14,055 bases of DNA from Stomatobaculum longum (lineage in GTDB: Bacteria; Bacillota; Clostridia; Lachnospirales; Lachnospiraceae): contig CAJPKN010000031.1 in NCBI GenBank assembly GCA_905370385.1, positions 1-14,055 on the forward strand, given 5' to 3'. The notes under the pieces are model-generated. The model saw only the letters and a program-made list of their open reading frames with translations. It was not told the origin of the DNA and did no database searches. Below, one piece after another: positions 1 to 8,700 of this stretch (position 1 is its first letter; each line of letters opens with the position of its first letter). A program made the translations under genes and the position numbers.

Positions 1-44
1 AAAAGAGCAGACAGAGAAGGGTTCGCTTCTCTGTCTGCTCTTTT
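1..44 (-). terminator. Rho-independent terminator, probably bidirectional
   Basis: Bases 1-19 are perfectly complementary to bases 26-44, giving a 19-bp stem around a 6-base loop (GGTTCG). The stem ends in AAAA on one side and TTTT on the other, so read leftward it is a hairpin followed by a T run. It lies about 30 bases past the stop codon of the leftward gene at 77-589, which it most likely terminates. The symmetry would also let it stop a rightward transcript coming from beyond the window edge. Confidence 0.85.
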
Positions 45-76
45 CTGTGTAATACGACTTTGTAATACGGATCGGC

Positions 77-589
77 TTACAGCTCCTCGGTGATTTCGGT
101 TGCGGGCTTTGCCGCGTTGCCGGCAGCCGCATAGGACTTCGCGAGAAGCTCATCGGAGCTGATTTCCGCGGCTTTGTCTGCGTTCTCCGTCACGTTCTCA
201 ACCGCTTCTTCGCAGTCGCAGTGGCAAGCGCAGCCGCAGTCGGAAGCATGAGAGTTCTTCTCGGCGCTTGCCGCCTGAAGATTGTCCGCGAGAATGTTGC
301 CGACATCCTTTAACATACCGGCAGCGCTCGAAACCATACCCTTTGCCGCCTCAAAGGTATTTTGCGCCGCAGCCGTAAACTCGTCGCGCTTAGCGTTCAG
401 GGACACATAGTTCCGGTTCGGGGTTGCGGTATGCGCGGTGCTTGCACCTTCCTCGCCCTCCTCATAGTCGTGAAACTCCTCATCCAGATCGCGGTGGAAC
501 TCGGTGTACTGACGGTAGTAGGAGACTGCCGCCGCCGCTGCGCCTGCGACCAGTGCGAGGCGCGCAAGTCTGCCAAATAATTTAGCCAT
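77..589 (-). CDS. Small membrane-anchored acidic protein with a Cys/His cluster (hypothetical)
   Basis: A 170-residue protein of no family I can name with confidence. Residues 1-7 are basic, residues 8-24 form an Ala/Leu/Val-rich hydrophobic segment that should be a membrane anchor without an obvious cleavage site, and residues 29-48 are strongly acidic. The middle (about 68-112) is an Ala-rich amphipathic stretch likely to be helical, which recalls small YtxH-like envelope proteins of Firmicutes, though this is only a resemblance. Residues 118-126 read CGCACHCDC: five alternating cysteines and a histidine, a plausible metal-binding or redox cluster. The C-terminal 40 residues are again Ala/Glu-rich. 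The start is supported by AGAAAGGAG at 597-605 (minus strand), 7 bases before the ATG. The gene is divergent from the surface-protein operon and ends just before a hairpin terminator, so it is probably monocistronic. Confidence 0.8.
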   Translation of the reverse strand: MAKLFGRLARLALVAGAAAAAVSYYRQYTEFHRDLDEEFHDYEEGEEGASTAHTATPNRNYVSLNAKRDEFTAAAQNTFEAAKGMVSSAAGMLKDVGNILADNLQAASAEKNSHASDCGCACHCDCEEAVENVTENADKAAEISSDELLAKSYAAAGNAAKPATEITEEL

Positions 590-596
590 TCCAAAA

Positions 597-648
597 CTCC
601 TTTCTCAGCATTTCCCTACATTTTAAGCCAAGAGTCGCAAAAAGAAAA
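597..648 (-). promoter_or_regulatory. Candidate promoter and ribosome binding site of the leftward gene
   Basis: Read on the minus strand, TAAAAT (620-625) matches five of six bases of a -10 box. It is preceded by a 17-base spacer and a poor -35 match, TTTTCT (643-648). Transcription would start near 612-614, giving a leader of about 24 bases that contains the clear ribosome binding site AGAAAGGAG (597-605). Spacing is right and the ribosome binding site is solid, but the -35 box is weak, so the promoter part is tentative. Confidence 0.35.
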
Positions 649-908
649 GCCGTAAACGGTGTGAACCGGCGGCCGCGGCCTTCGTATTCGCAGATTTTTC
701 TTAATTTTCATCGGTTTGGAGATCGAGACAGCGGATCGGCATAAAATCGGGACAGTAAACTGTGGAAAAAGGGACAAAAGGCGTTTTTTTGACAAGTTAT
801 GCAAGCAGGTGTCATGGCATATGAATACTGCGAGCGATATGCATCAATTCCGATGCAGAAAACAGAGGATATATACATAAAGAATTGAAAATGATGCGGA
901 TTGAACTG

Positions 909-974
909 GGAAAAATCACGAAAATAGGAAAAATTATTCCGCGACTCGGAACAGCTATAGACAAAGCGGAACAG
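909..974. promoter_or_regulatory. Cluster of short repeats, possible operator sites for the operon
   Basis: Three repeated elements sit close together upstream of the operon. GGAAAAAT occurs at 909-916 and 927-934, 18 bases apart. An imperfect palindrome GGAAAAATTATTCC spans 927-940 (12 of 14 positions symmetric). CGGAACAG occurs at 947-954 and 967-974, 20 bases apart, close to two helical turns. Direct repeats at helical spacing are typical of dimeric regulator binding, but the repeats are short, the region is AT-rich, and no regulator gene is in view. Confidence 0.25.
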
Positions 975-1068
975 AAGTGATAGATTGGTTAAGAAAATAT
1001 TAATATGCAGAAGGGATATAGCGCCCTTTTGCGGGAGAGTCGTGAGACTTACCCAGCACTGCAGAGAG

Positions 1069-1079
1069 AAAGGGGAGGG
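1069..1079 (+). promoter_or_regulatory. Ribosome binding site of the first operon gene
   Basis: The purine run AAAGGGGAGGG ends just before the C at 1081 and the ATG at 1082. It is a strong Shine-Dalgarno match, supporting this ATG as the start; no other in-frame start lies before the signal peptide. Confidence 0.75.
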
Positions 1080-1081
1080 AC

Positions 1082-2743
1082 ATGAAACACACAAAGCATG
1101 TCAAAGCAGCCAGAGCGTTTCTGCTGGCGGCAGCTGCTGCTTGCCTCTTTCCGACCGTCACAGCCTACGCCATCGAAGGCTGGACCAAAGTCGGAGACGA
1201 GTGGCAGTATCTGAACCGGGAGGATCAGCCGGTAGTCAACGCCTTCAAGAAGTCGAAGGAAGATTGGTTCTATCTCGGCGATTCCGGGTTCATCCTGAAG
1301 AACCGCATCTTCAGCTTCGGCGGCGACGAGTACTATGTCGATCAGGACGGCCGTATGGTGAAGAACGCCTGGGTCTTCATTGACAGCGAGAGCGATCCGG
1401 ACGGCACCTACGGCGAGGGCGGCTGGCACTACTTCGGCGAGGACGGCAAAGGTCTCCGCGCGAAGGGCAAGGGCTTCCGCAAGCAGGTAGACGGCAAGAC
1501 CTACGCGTTCGATGAGAACGGTGTCATGCTGACCGGCTGGATTGACGAAGAGGGCAATGTCATTCAGGACGAGGATCCCTTCGTGAACGCTCGCTACTAT
1601 GCGGACGAGGACGGCGCGCTTTACACGAACCGCTGGCTCTACTATGACTGGGGCTCTCATCTGACGAGCGAAGTCACCGGCAGAGACTATCAGGACTACG
1701 AGAAGATGTGGTTCTACTTCGGTGCCGACTCCAAGAAGTACAGAAGCCGCGCGGGCGAGCAGCCCTTCCAGCGCGACATCAACGGCGCTACCTACGGCTT
1801 CGATGAGAAGGGTGTCATGATCGAGTGGTGGGATAAGGTCGCAAGCATCTCGAATGCAGTGCGTTCCAACCCGACCAGCGACGAGCGTGTCCGTTACTAC
1901 AGCGGCTACGACGGCGGCGTTCTCATGAAGAACAAGTGGTTCTGGATGTACCCGTCCGCAAACCTCGACGAGGATCAGAACATTGACCTCGAGGCTTCAT
2001 GGTGGAGAAGTGACTCGAAGGGCAGAGCATACCGCAACAAGATTCTGCGCGTGGGCCAGAAGGAATACGCGTTCGACGGTATCGGCAGAATGAAGACCGG
2101 CTTTGTCCTCTTCAAGGGCAAGAGCGAGTTTGTCGCACAGTACGATGTGGATGCTTGGACCGCTGCGGACTTCATCAACGGCGACCTCTACGGCATTGAG
2201 AAGGCGGATCTCTACCTCTTCTCCCCGGATGAGATAAACGACGGCTCCATGCAGAGCGGCAAGGAGATTACGGTTGAGCTGGCGGACGGTCCGAGAACCT
2301 TTGCGTTCTCCCCGAGCGGCAAGGCTTACGGCAACCGCAACATCCTTCAGAAGAGAGACAACAAGTTCTACATCAACGGCCTTCGCCTGGATGCACCGGA
2401 AGAGGCAGGCTACGGCATTGTCGTGCAGAATGTGGGCACGCTCGGCACGCCGCAGTACCGCTTCTACGTGGTCGACAGAAGCGGCAGAATCATGAACGGC
2501 AGACGCGTGCTGAACACCGGCGATGGTTACATCCTTGTTTACAACGGTCAGTTCCTCGGCTTCACCGGAGATGAGGACGCGCCGCGTTGGAGAAACAACG
2601 GCAGCGCCGGTCCGGGCTTCTATCACTACGACAGAACCGAGCGGAACCACTTTGTGCGCGGTCTGATCGCAGGACCTTCCACGACCGTCACGAAGAACGA
2701 CGTTCCGGAAGATTTGGCTGTCTTTGTGGCAGACCCCAACTAA
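1082..2743 (+). CDS. Secreted cell-wall-binding-repeat protein (first gene of surface operon)
   Basis: A 553-residue exported protein. Residues 1-30 form a signal peptide: basic N-terminus, Ala/Leu core, and cleavage likely after AYA at residue 30. The mature protein is built mainly of aromatic/glycine repeats related to the CW-binding (choline- and glucan-binding) type, seen as motifs such as YAFDENGVM at 141-149, YGFDEKGVM at 238-246 and YAFDGIGRM at 329-337. These lie within three longer composite units at about 83-155, 171-251 and 271-342. Each unit has a DG...N-x-W segment, a W-x-x-F-like segment with D-x-K, and the F-D-x-x-G-x-M segment. Residues 343-553 contain looser copies (around 400-420 and 455-476) and a C-terminal part I do not recognise. 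There is no LPXTG motif, catalytic domain or transmembrane tail. It lies 21 bases before the next gene and shares its transcript. Likely role: a wall- or glycan-associated structural or adhesive protein; this is inference. Confidence 0.88.
   Translation: MKHTKHVKAARAFLLAAAAACLFPTVTAYAIEGWTKVGDEWQYLNREDQPVVNAFKKSKEDWFYLGDSGFILKNRIFSFGGDEYYVDQDGRMVKNAWVFIDSESDPDGTYGEGGWHYFGEDGKGLRAKGKGFRKQVDGKTYAFDENGVMLTGWIDEEGNVIQDEDPFVNARYYADEDGALYTNRWLYYDWGSHLTSEVTGRDYQDYEKMWFYFGADSKKYRSRAGEQPFQRDINGATYGFDEKGVMIEWWDKVASISNAVRSNPTSDERVRYYSGYDGGVLMKNKWFWMYPSANLDEDQNIDLEASWWRSDSKGRAYRNKILRVGQKEYAFDGIGRMKTGFVLFKGKSEFVAQYDVDAWTAADFINGDLYGIEKADLYLFSPDEINDGSMQSGKEITVELADGPRTFAFSPSGKAYGNRNILQKRDNKFYINGLRLDAPEEAGYGIVVQNVGTLGTPQYRFYVVDRSGRIMNGRRVLNTGDGYILVYNGQFLGFTGDEDAPRWRNNGSAGPGFYHYDRTERNHFVRGLIAGPSTTVTKNDVPEDLAVFVADPN
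1328..2107 (+). repeat. Three composite wall-binding-like protein repeats
   Basis: Within the first operon protein, residues 83-155, 171-251 and 271-342 (bases 1328-1546, 1592-1834 and 1892-2107) align as three 72-81 residue units. Each begins with a YY-x(3-4)-DG segment, continues through N-x-W, then W with D-x-K-x-x-R/Y-like residues, and closes with G-x-x-Y-x-F-D-x-x-G-x-M. The loop in the middle varies in length. The period is about four times that of a classical 20-residue CW-binding repeat. Confidence 0.65.
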
Positions 2744-2751
2744 GAAGGGAG
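2744..2751 (+). promoter_or_regulatory. Ribosome binding site that decides the start of the large gene
   Basis: GAAGGGAG lies immediately after the stop codon of the first gene. A GTG at 2753 is in frame but only one base away, too close for initiation. The in-frame ATG at 2765 is 13 bases away, longer than ideal but workable, and it leaves a normal signal peptide. I therefore prefer 2765; the GTG start would add four residues. Confidence 0.55.
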
Positions 2752-2764
2752 CGTGACATATTCA

Positions 2765-5700
2765 ATGAGCAACAGCAAGAATTCTTTCCGCGGTATCCTG
2801 CGGAGAGCACTCGCTCAGCTCCTCGCATTTCTCATGATCTTTGGCCTCGCTATGAGCGGCATGGGCGTGCAGAATGCATATGCGACGGAGTTGCAGCCGG
2901 GCGGAAGTAACAACGGTGCGACAGAAGCTACCGCCTTCGAGTGGATCTCGGCTACAACGGGTGCATCCTCGGAGGGCGATAGCATTGCCACGAAACGTTT
3001 TGATATTCACGGTTTGGATACCGGTCAGCACACCTATACGGCCGGCAGCATTCAGACCACTTGGTCCCACAGAGGATATGCGACTTGGGTTGTCAAGGCG
3101 GATAGCCCCACGGCTTCGGCTCCGTCGGCAAGCAGCTATTTTAGCTTACCGGGATATAAGGCTTTAAAGCCGTCACCGAACAACAACGGTGATGTCGTTA
3201 CGGACACAAACCTCGGTGTCGAGTACCGCATGCTGGTCTCCCCGGGTCCGGACGGCAGAAGCGTTATTGTCGACTACTACCTCCACAACACGACCAACAC
3301 GACCGGTCGTTTCTGGATTGGCTCCGGTGCGGACAGCATGATCAACGGCGATGACAATGCGACCTGCTTTATCACGCCCACCGGCTTCCACATGGTTAAC
3401 CGCACGACCTTGCAGACCTTCGATTTGATTACCAACGATTCGAACCTCGGTTTAACGCCGCCGGATAAGCGTTGGGTCGGTCACTACTATGACTACTGGA
3501 AGTACATGTTTGTCGGCGGAGGGCCTGACAGAACCAATAACATCGACTCCGGTGTAGGATACTCCTGGCAGATTGACCTGCACCCGTACGAGACGGTTCA
3601 CCGCAGAGTTGCGTTCCTGATCAAGGCGACTTCCTACTATGTTAACAGTACTAGCGGTAACGATTCCGGTCAGGGTACCTATGAGGATCCCTTTGCGACC
3701 TTACAGCACGCGGTAGACAAGCTGGCAGGCAAAAAGGGTTATATCTACATCCAGAACTACAACGGCGCTCCGGTTACGCTTTCGGGCAGCGGTAGCACCG
3801 ACGTTGTCATTGCGACAACGGACTATGAGAAGAATTCGACGGCGACCCCGTACACCGGACCGACCGTTGAGGTGACTTCGAGTACGCCGGGCACGCCGCT
3901 CTTTACGCAGACCGGTACCGGTAAGTACACGATTGAGAAGTTGATTTTGAAGGGTGGCACCGCAGAGCGTTCTACCTCGCTCATTTCGGTTACCGGCGGT
4001 ACCCTGCGTCTCGGCGACCAGGCGTCGCTACAGGATTCGAAAATCGGCATTAAAACGGCAGGCGCTGCGGTTGACGTTAAAGGCGGAACGCTTCAGCTGG
4101 AGCACGGCTCCAGTGTTAGCGGCAACGTTTCCAAGACCGACGGCCGCGGTGCAATCAACTTTGAAACCGGTGCACTGAAGCTCGCGGGCAGCAAGCCCTC
4201 CGGTGCTTCCGTGATCAACGTTACCGGCAACACGGACGGCGAAGGCAAGCCGAGCAATATCTATATTAAGGGAACCAATAAGCTCTCTGTTATGCAGAGC
4301 ATTGCGGGCTCCAACATCGGTGTTTCGAAACAGGCGGTGGATCCGGGCAAGGATCTTCCGGATGCCTTCTCCGGCGTGGGTACGCCGACGGCTGCACAGG
4401 AGAAGAACTTTGCGGAACCGGGCACGGGCGTTGCGGCAAGCAGCGTGGCGCCGTTCAGCACCTTCTTCACCGCAGACCAGGCGGATAAGTACGGCCTCTC
4501 GGTTTGGGACTCCGCAACGGCGGCAGACAATGCGGCACTCCGCAGAGCTGGATACTCCCTGAGCTTCCAGTATGTGGATGCAAACGGCGATCCGGTCACG
4601 GGCGCGGAAAACCGCGCGGCAAAGAGCATCGCGGCAGGTGAGCCGGTCAACGAAGCGGCACCGACCGTAACGCCTCCGTCCTATCGTCTTTCCAGTATTG
4701 ACACGGATGAGACCTCTGTCGGCGGTGCGGCGCTCAAACTGACCCCGGACAGCACGGCGACCAGCCCGAACTTCGGTAAGGTCACCGGTATCATGCCGAA
4801 GCAGGACACGGTCATTACCTATCACTATGTGAGAGATAACAGCACCATCACCTTCGACGCAAAGGGCGGAACCCCGACCCCGGGCATGCTCAGCGGTCTC
4901 GCGGGCGATCCGACCAACGCACTTGCGCCGACGGTCACGAAGTACGGCTATGACTTCCACGGTTGGAACAAGCGTGGTGTAATGCCGGCGGTTGCTACAC
5001 CGATTCCGTCCGTATTCCCGGCAACTCCGGAAATCTATGACGCAATCTATACCGTTAACCACAACATCAAGTTTGCGTATACGACTTCCTATGAGAATCA
5101 GAACGGAAGCATCGTGTTCCAGACGAGAACCACACCGGCAGCGAGCGGCTTCTCGGTTGAGGATCCGCTGAACGGTAACCTCAAGGTTGTCCCGGGTTAT
5201 GTCTGGGCGCCGGTGGATTCCTTTATCAACCCGAGTACCTATCAGTTCAGCGATCAGACCGCGCCGGCTCCCTTCGGTACCTTCGATACGGTTGCAGGCA
5301 GCGCGAACTACGGTAAGTTTACGGGGCGTTTCCCGGGTCAGGATGCGGCAATCACCTGGCGCTATCGCGTCGATCCGTCTCACCCGGGCTTCCAGCTCAA
5401 GGTGAACCACGTATCGCCGGCGGGCACGGTTGTCGCGCCCTCCACCACCGCGATGGTGAGGCCGGAGGATCCGATTAACATCAGCCCGGTGAGCACCTTC
5501 GGTTACACCTATGACCACTACACTGTGGTTACGGGTGGCACGGCAAACGATCAGGATCCGAACCCGCTTGTGGTTGCCCTGACCGGCAGCGCGGATGCGG
5601 CGGGTAACTACACCGGTGTGATGCCGAACCAGAATGTCGAGATTAACTACGTTTATACCGGTGCAGGCACCGGCCAGGAATTCACCCTGACGCACGAGGA

Positions 5701-8700
5701 TCTCGGCACGAACGACAGTCTCTTAAGAAACATTGTTGCGCCGGTGGTGACGCCGAAGGCAACGGATGATACGGTTGAGGGCGATCCGCTTGCAATGCCG
5801 GAACTCTACGGCTATATCTACAACAGCTACAATGACAACCCGGTTGGTGTGCCGATTGCGGGCGATGCAACAACCTTCAACACCGCAAACAACCACTACA
5901 GAGCGAAGATGCCGACAGGCGACTTTAAGCTGACCTATCGTTATAACAGAGATGCAAGTGCTTGGAGTAACATCCAGTTCTACAGCGGTAAGGACACGGT
6001 CGGCGGCACGGAGCTCGGTATCCTGAGCCATGACAACATGGCACCGGCGGATGACCCGACCAAGCAGGTTTCCCCGGATGTGACCGCAAACGGCACGAAC
6101 TCCTTCAAGGTGAGCGTGCTGAAGGACAACGGCGCAGGTCTCGGCTACACCTATGCGGACCTCAAGGCAAAGCGCCTCCTTCCGATTGTTACCGCAAACG
6201 ACTACCACTACATGCTCGACGGCTGGTTCGTGGATACGAACAACAACCGTGTCATGGACGGCAGTGAGCACCTCCTTCAGGATACGGATCGCTTCCAGGG
6301 CGGCGAGAATCTCGTTGCTGCATTCAAGGAAGATCCGGCTTGGTGGATTGACATTAACTTTGCACCGTTTGACAACCATGTCACCTGGAATCCGGCTGTT
6401 CCGACCACGCTTCACACTTGGAAGGACAAGACCTGGGGTCAGGTTGAGCCGGCAGCGACGAGCTACACCGGTGAGGTCAACTACCTCTACAAGGGTTGGT
6501 TCCACAACGGCGCAATGATGAATGCGGGCGACGCAATCGCAGACGGCGAGACCTACCTCGTCAAGTTCTATCCGGATCCGGCGGTCTTCGGTACCAACGT
6601 ACATCCGGTGGATGCGGGCGGCAGCCTTGATACCCAGGGTAAGGGCGTTGTGACGGCTTACGACACGAAGCCCGGCTACAAGTACATTGTCGTGGATCCT
6701 TACGGCAAGGTTGTGGGCGTCGGCGACGGCAGCGTGACCGGCAGAACCTACTTCAACAACCTCACGCCCGGAACGACCTACCAGGTCTACGAGGCAGAGG
6801 GCGATAACACGGCACAGGTCGGCGACGACATTTCGAACGTGCCGGCACCGATCAGCAGCCCGAGCGATGCACATGTTCCGGCGGTTGATACGAACAAGCA
6901 GATTACGTATAACCCGGACGATGAGACGAAGGTTGACTTCACGATCGATCCCTCCGACAGAGATGCGGACTACGCACTCATCGATGAGAACGGAAACGTC
7001 GTGACGACGCCGGAGACCCAGGCGGACGGCTGGCAGGCGGGAACACCGGGTAGAATTACCTTCTCCGGTCTCGATCCCAACAAGACCTACACCGTGGTCG
7101 CAAGACCGCACGGCAGAAACGATATCACCGCGCTCAGCAAGCTTCCGGACGGAACGCCGGTTACCATGGATCCGGGCGGCGAGCTTGAAATTCCGAAGTT
7201 CAGCATCACGACGACGGACGGCGAGAGTGAAATCACGACCGTAAACGGCAACGCAATCAACACGAACTACTTCGACGAGGCACACAAGGACGAGACTGTT
7301 GTCCTGACCGCACCGGCAACCAACAGCGCGGGCGAGACCTTCAAGGAGTGGAGAGTCACGACCGGTATCATCCCGGGCATCACGAGCCAGCTCGGCAACG
7401 CGACGCTGACCTTCACGATGCCGGATACGAACGTGGTCCTGACCGCTTATTACAACCGCAACCTGAACGGCAATTCGCCGGTTACGGATGAGATTCGCGG
7501 CGGTAACCCGGGCGAGATGGCGCTGGATCCGAACGAGATTCCGGGCCTTGAGAACGACCTTACCACGCCGGATGACCGCGTCATCATGAATGTGAACCAT
7601 GCGGATGTTTCCTACAAGGTGGTCTATCAGAAGAAGAACGTCCCGGCGGCGGTTGCTTCGGCACTGAAGAGCGATCCGGCAACGGTCGATGCGGCAAACC
7701 ACCCGACGGCATTTACGGCGGCCTGGGAGGTCCAGACCAACATTGAGCGCTATGTCAACGGCAGACTTGTGCCGCGCGCAACGGCGTCCAACGCAAGATT
7801 TAACACCTATGTACAGCTTGACAAGGAAGATGTGAACAACCTCGACTACCAGCTGCTTCGCTATGATACGGCTACGTCGACCTACGTTCCGGAGACCTTG
7901 ACCCCGGCTGATGTCTACGCAAGCGGCGGTCTCTTCCAGTTCACCGCACAGGAAGGTGTCAAGTACTACCTGGTTTACTCGAAGGCTTACAAGGTGACCT
8001 TCATCAACGACAAGGACACCGTCGCACCGTGGCCGCAGTACAGCTTCCCGGTGAGAAAGGGTGAGTCCCCGAGCGATGCGGATTATTCGACGCTTTACAG
8101 CACGGTTCTCAACAACACGCCGACCGGCAGTGCAACGCACCTCACCGATCCGGCGACCGGCGTTGAGTACGACTGGCAGGGTTGGAGCCGCAAGGCGGAT
8201 AAGTACAGAGCGTTTGACGATACCGCGCCGATTAAGAAGCGCACCATTGTCTACGGCTACTGGAAGGACAACAGGGAGGAAGTTGACAACGCGAGAAACG
8301 GCCTTGATGATGCGATCAAGAAGGCAATTAAGCTTGCGGATGACTTCTTCTTAAAGCGCAAGGAGACCGCTGCCCTGATCAACGGTGTTCCGGGCGTACA
8401 CACCGGTATCAACGATGCAATCGCAGTCTTTGAGCGCACCAATCCGAGAGCAACGGCGGCTGAACTTCAGCAGGCACTCGACGATTTGCTCGATGCAATT
8501 CAGCGCTATGAAAACACGCTGAACCCGCGTTATGACCACTACGGCAGAATTTCGAACGATGCCCTTTCGGGCGGCGGAAGCGGCGGCGGTGGTCGCGGTA
8601 ACGGCGGAAGCGGCGGCGGCGGTGGTCGCGGCGGCAGCAGCCGCGGACGCAGCGGCGGCAGCGGCAGCATCAGCGCAGGTGTCGGCAGCACCTTCGGCAA

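Larger units (their letters stand above)
590..1081. other. Divergent intergenic region
   Basis: This 492-base stretch separates the leftward small gene from the rightward operon. It is visibly richer in A and T than the coding DNA on either side, apart from a GC patch at 661-680 that includes the palindrome GGCCGCGGCC (671-680). Two open frames on the minus strand (616-804 and 708-1094) have no credible ribosome binding site or protein-like composition and I do not accept them. A perfect TTGACA at 789-794 follows a T run but has no -10 box at proper spacing. AT-rich sequence at 997-1006 (ATATTAATAT) could include a -10 box for the operon, but no matching -35 box is evident. A small hairpin is possible at 840-857 (stem TGCATC/GATGCA). 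No riboswitch or RNA gene was recognised. Confidence 0.6.

Noticed and set aside
789..825. Promoter built on the perfect TTGACA at 789-794
   Set aside because: The nearest -10-like sequence (TATGAA at 820) is about 25 bases away, too far for a normal promoter.
616..1094. Small leftward open frames in the intergenic region (616-804 and 708-1094)
   Set aside because: No credible ribosome binding site, compositions unlike real proteins, and one overlaps the start and ribosome binding site of the first operon gene.
3635..4310. Active pectate lyase in the beta-helix region
   Set aside because: The fold signature is present, but I could not identify a convincing set of catalytic or calcium-binding residues.
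5723..8140. 805-codon antisense frame within the giant gene
   Set aside because: It mirrors the sense codons exactly, is rich in Arg, Val and His as expected for reversed Asn, Asp, Gly and Pro codons, and has no ribosome binding site. The sense frame encodes recognisable domains.
8570..8674. RGG-type RNA-binding motif in the Gly/Arg linker
   Set aside because: The protein is exported with a clear signal peptide and the tract sits between stalk and wall-binding repeats, so a linker role is far more likely.
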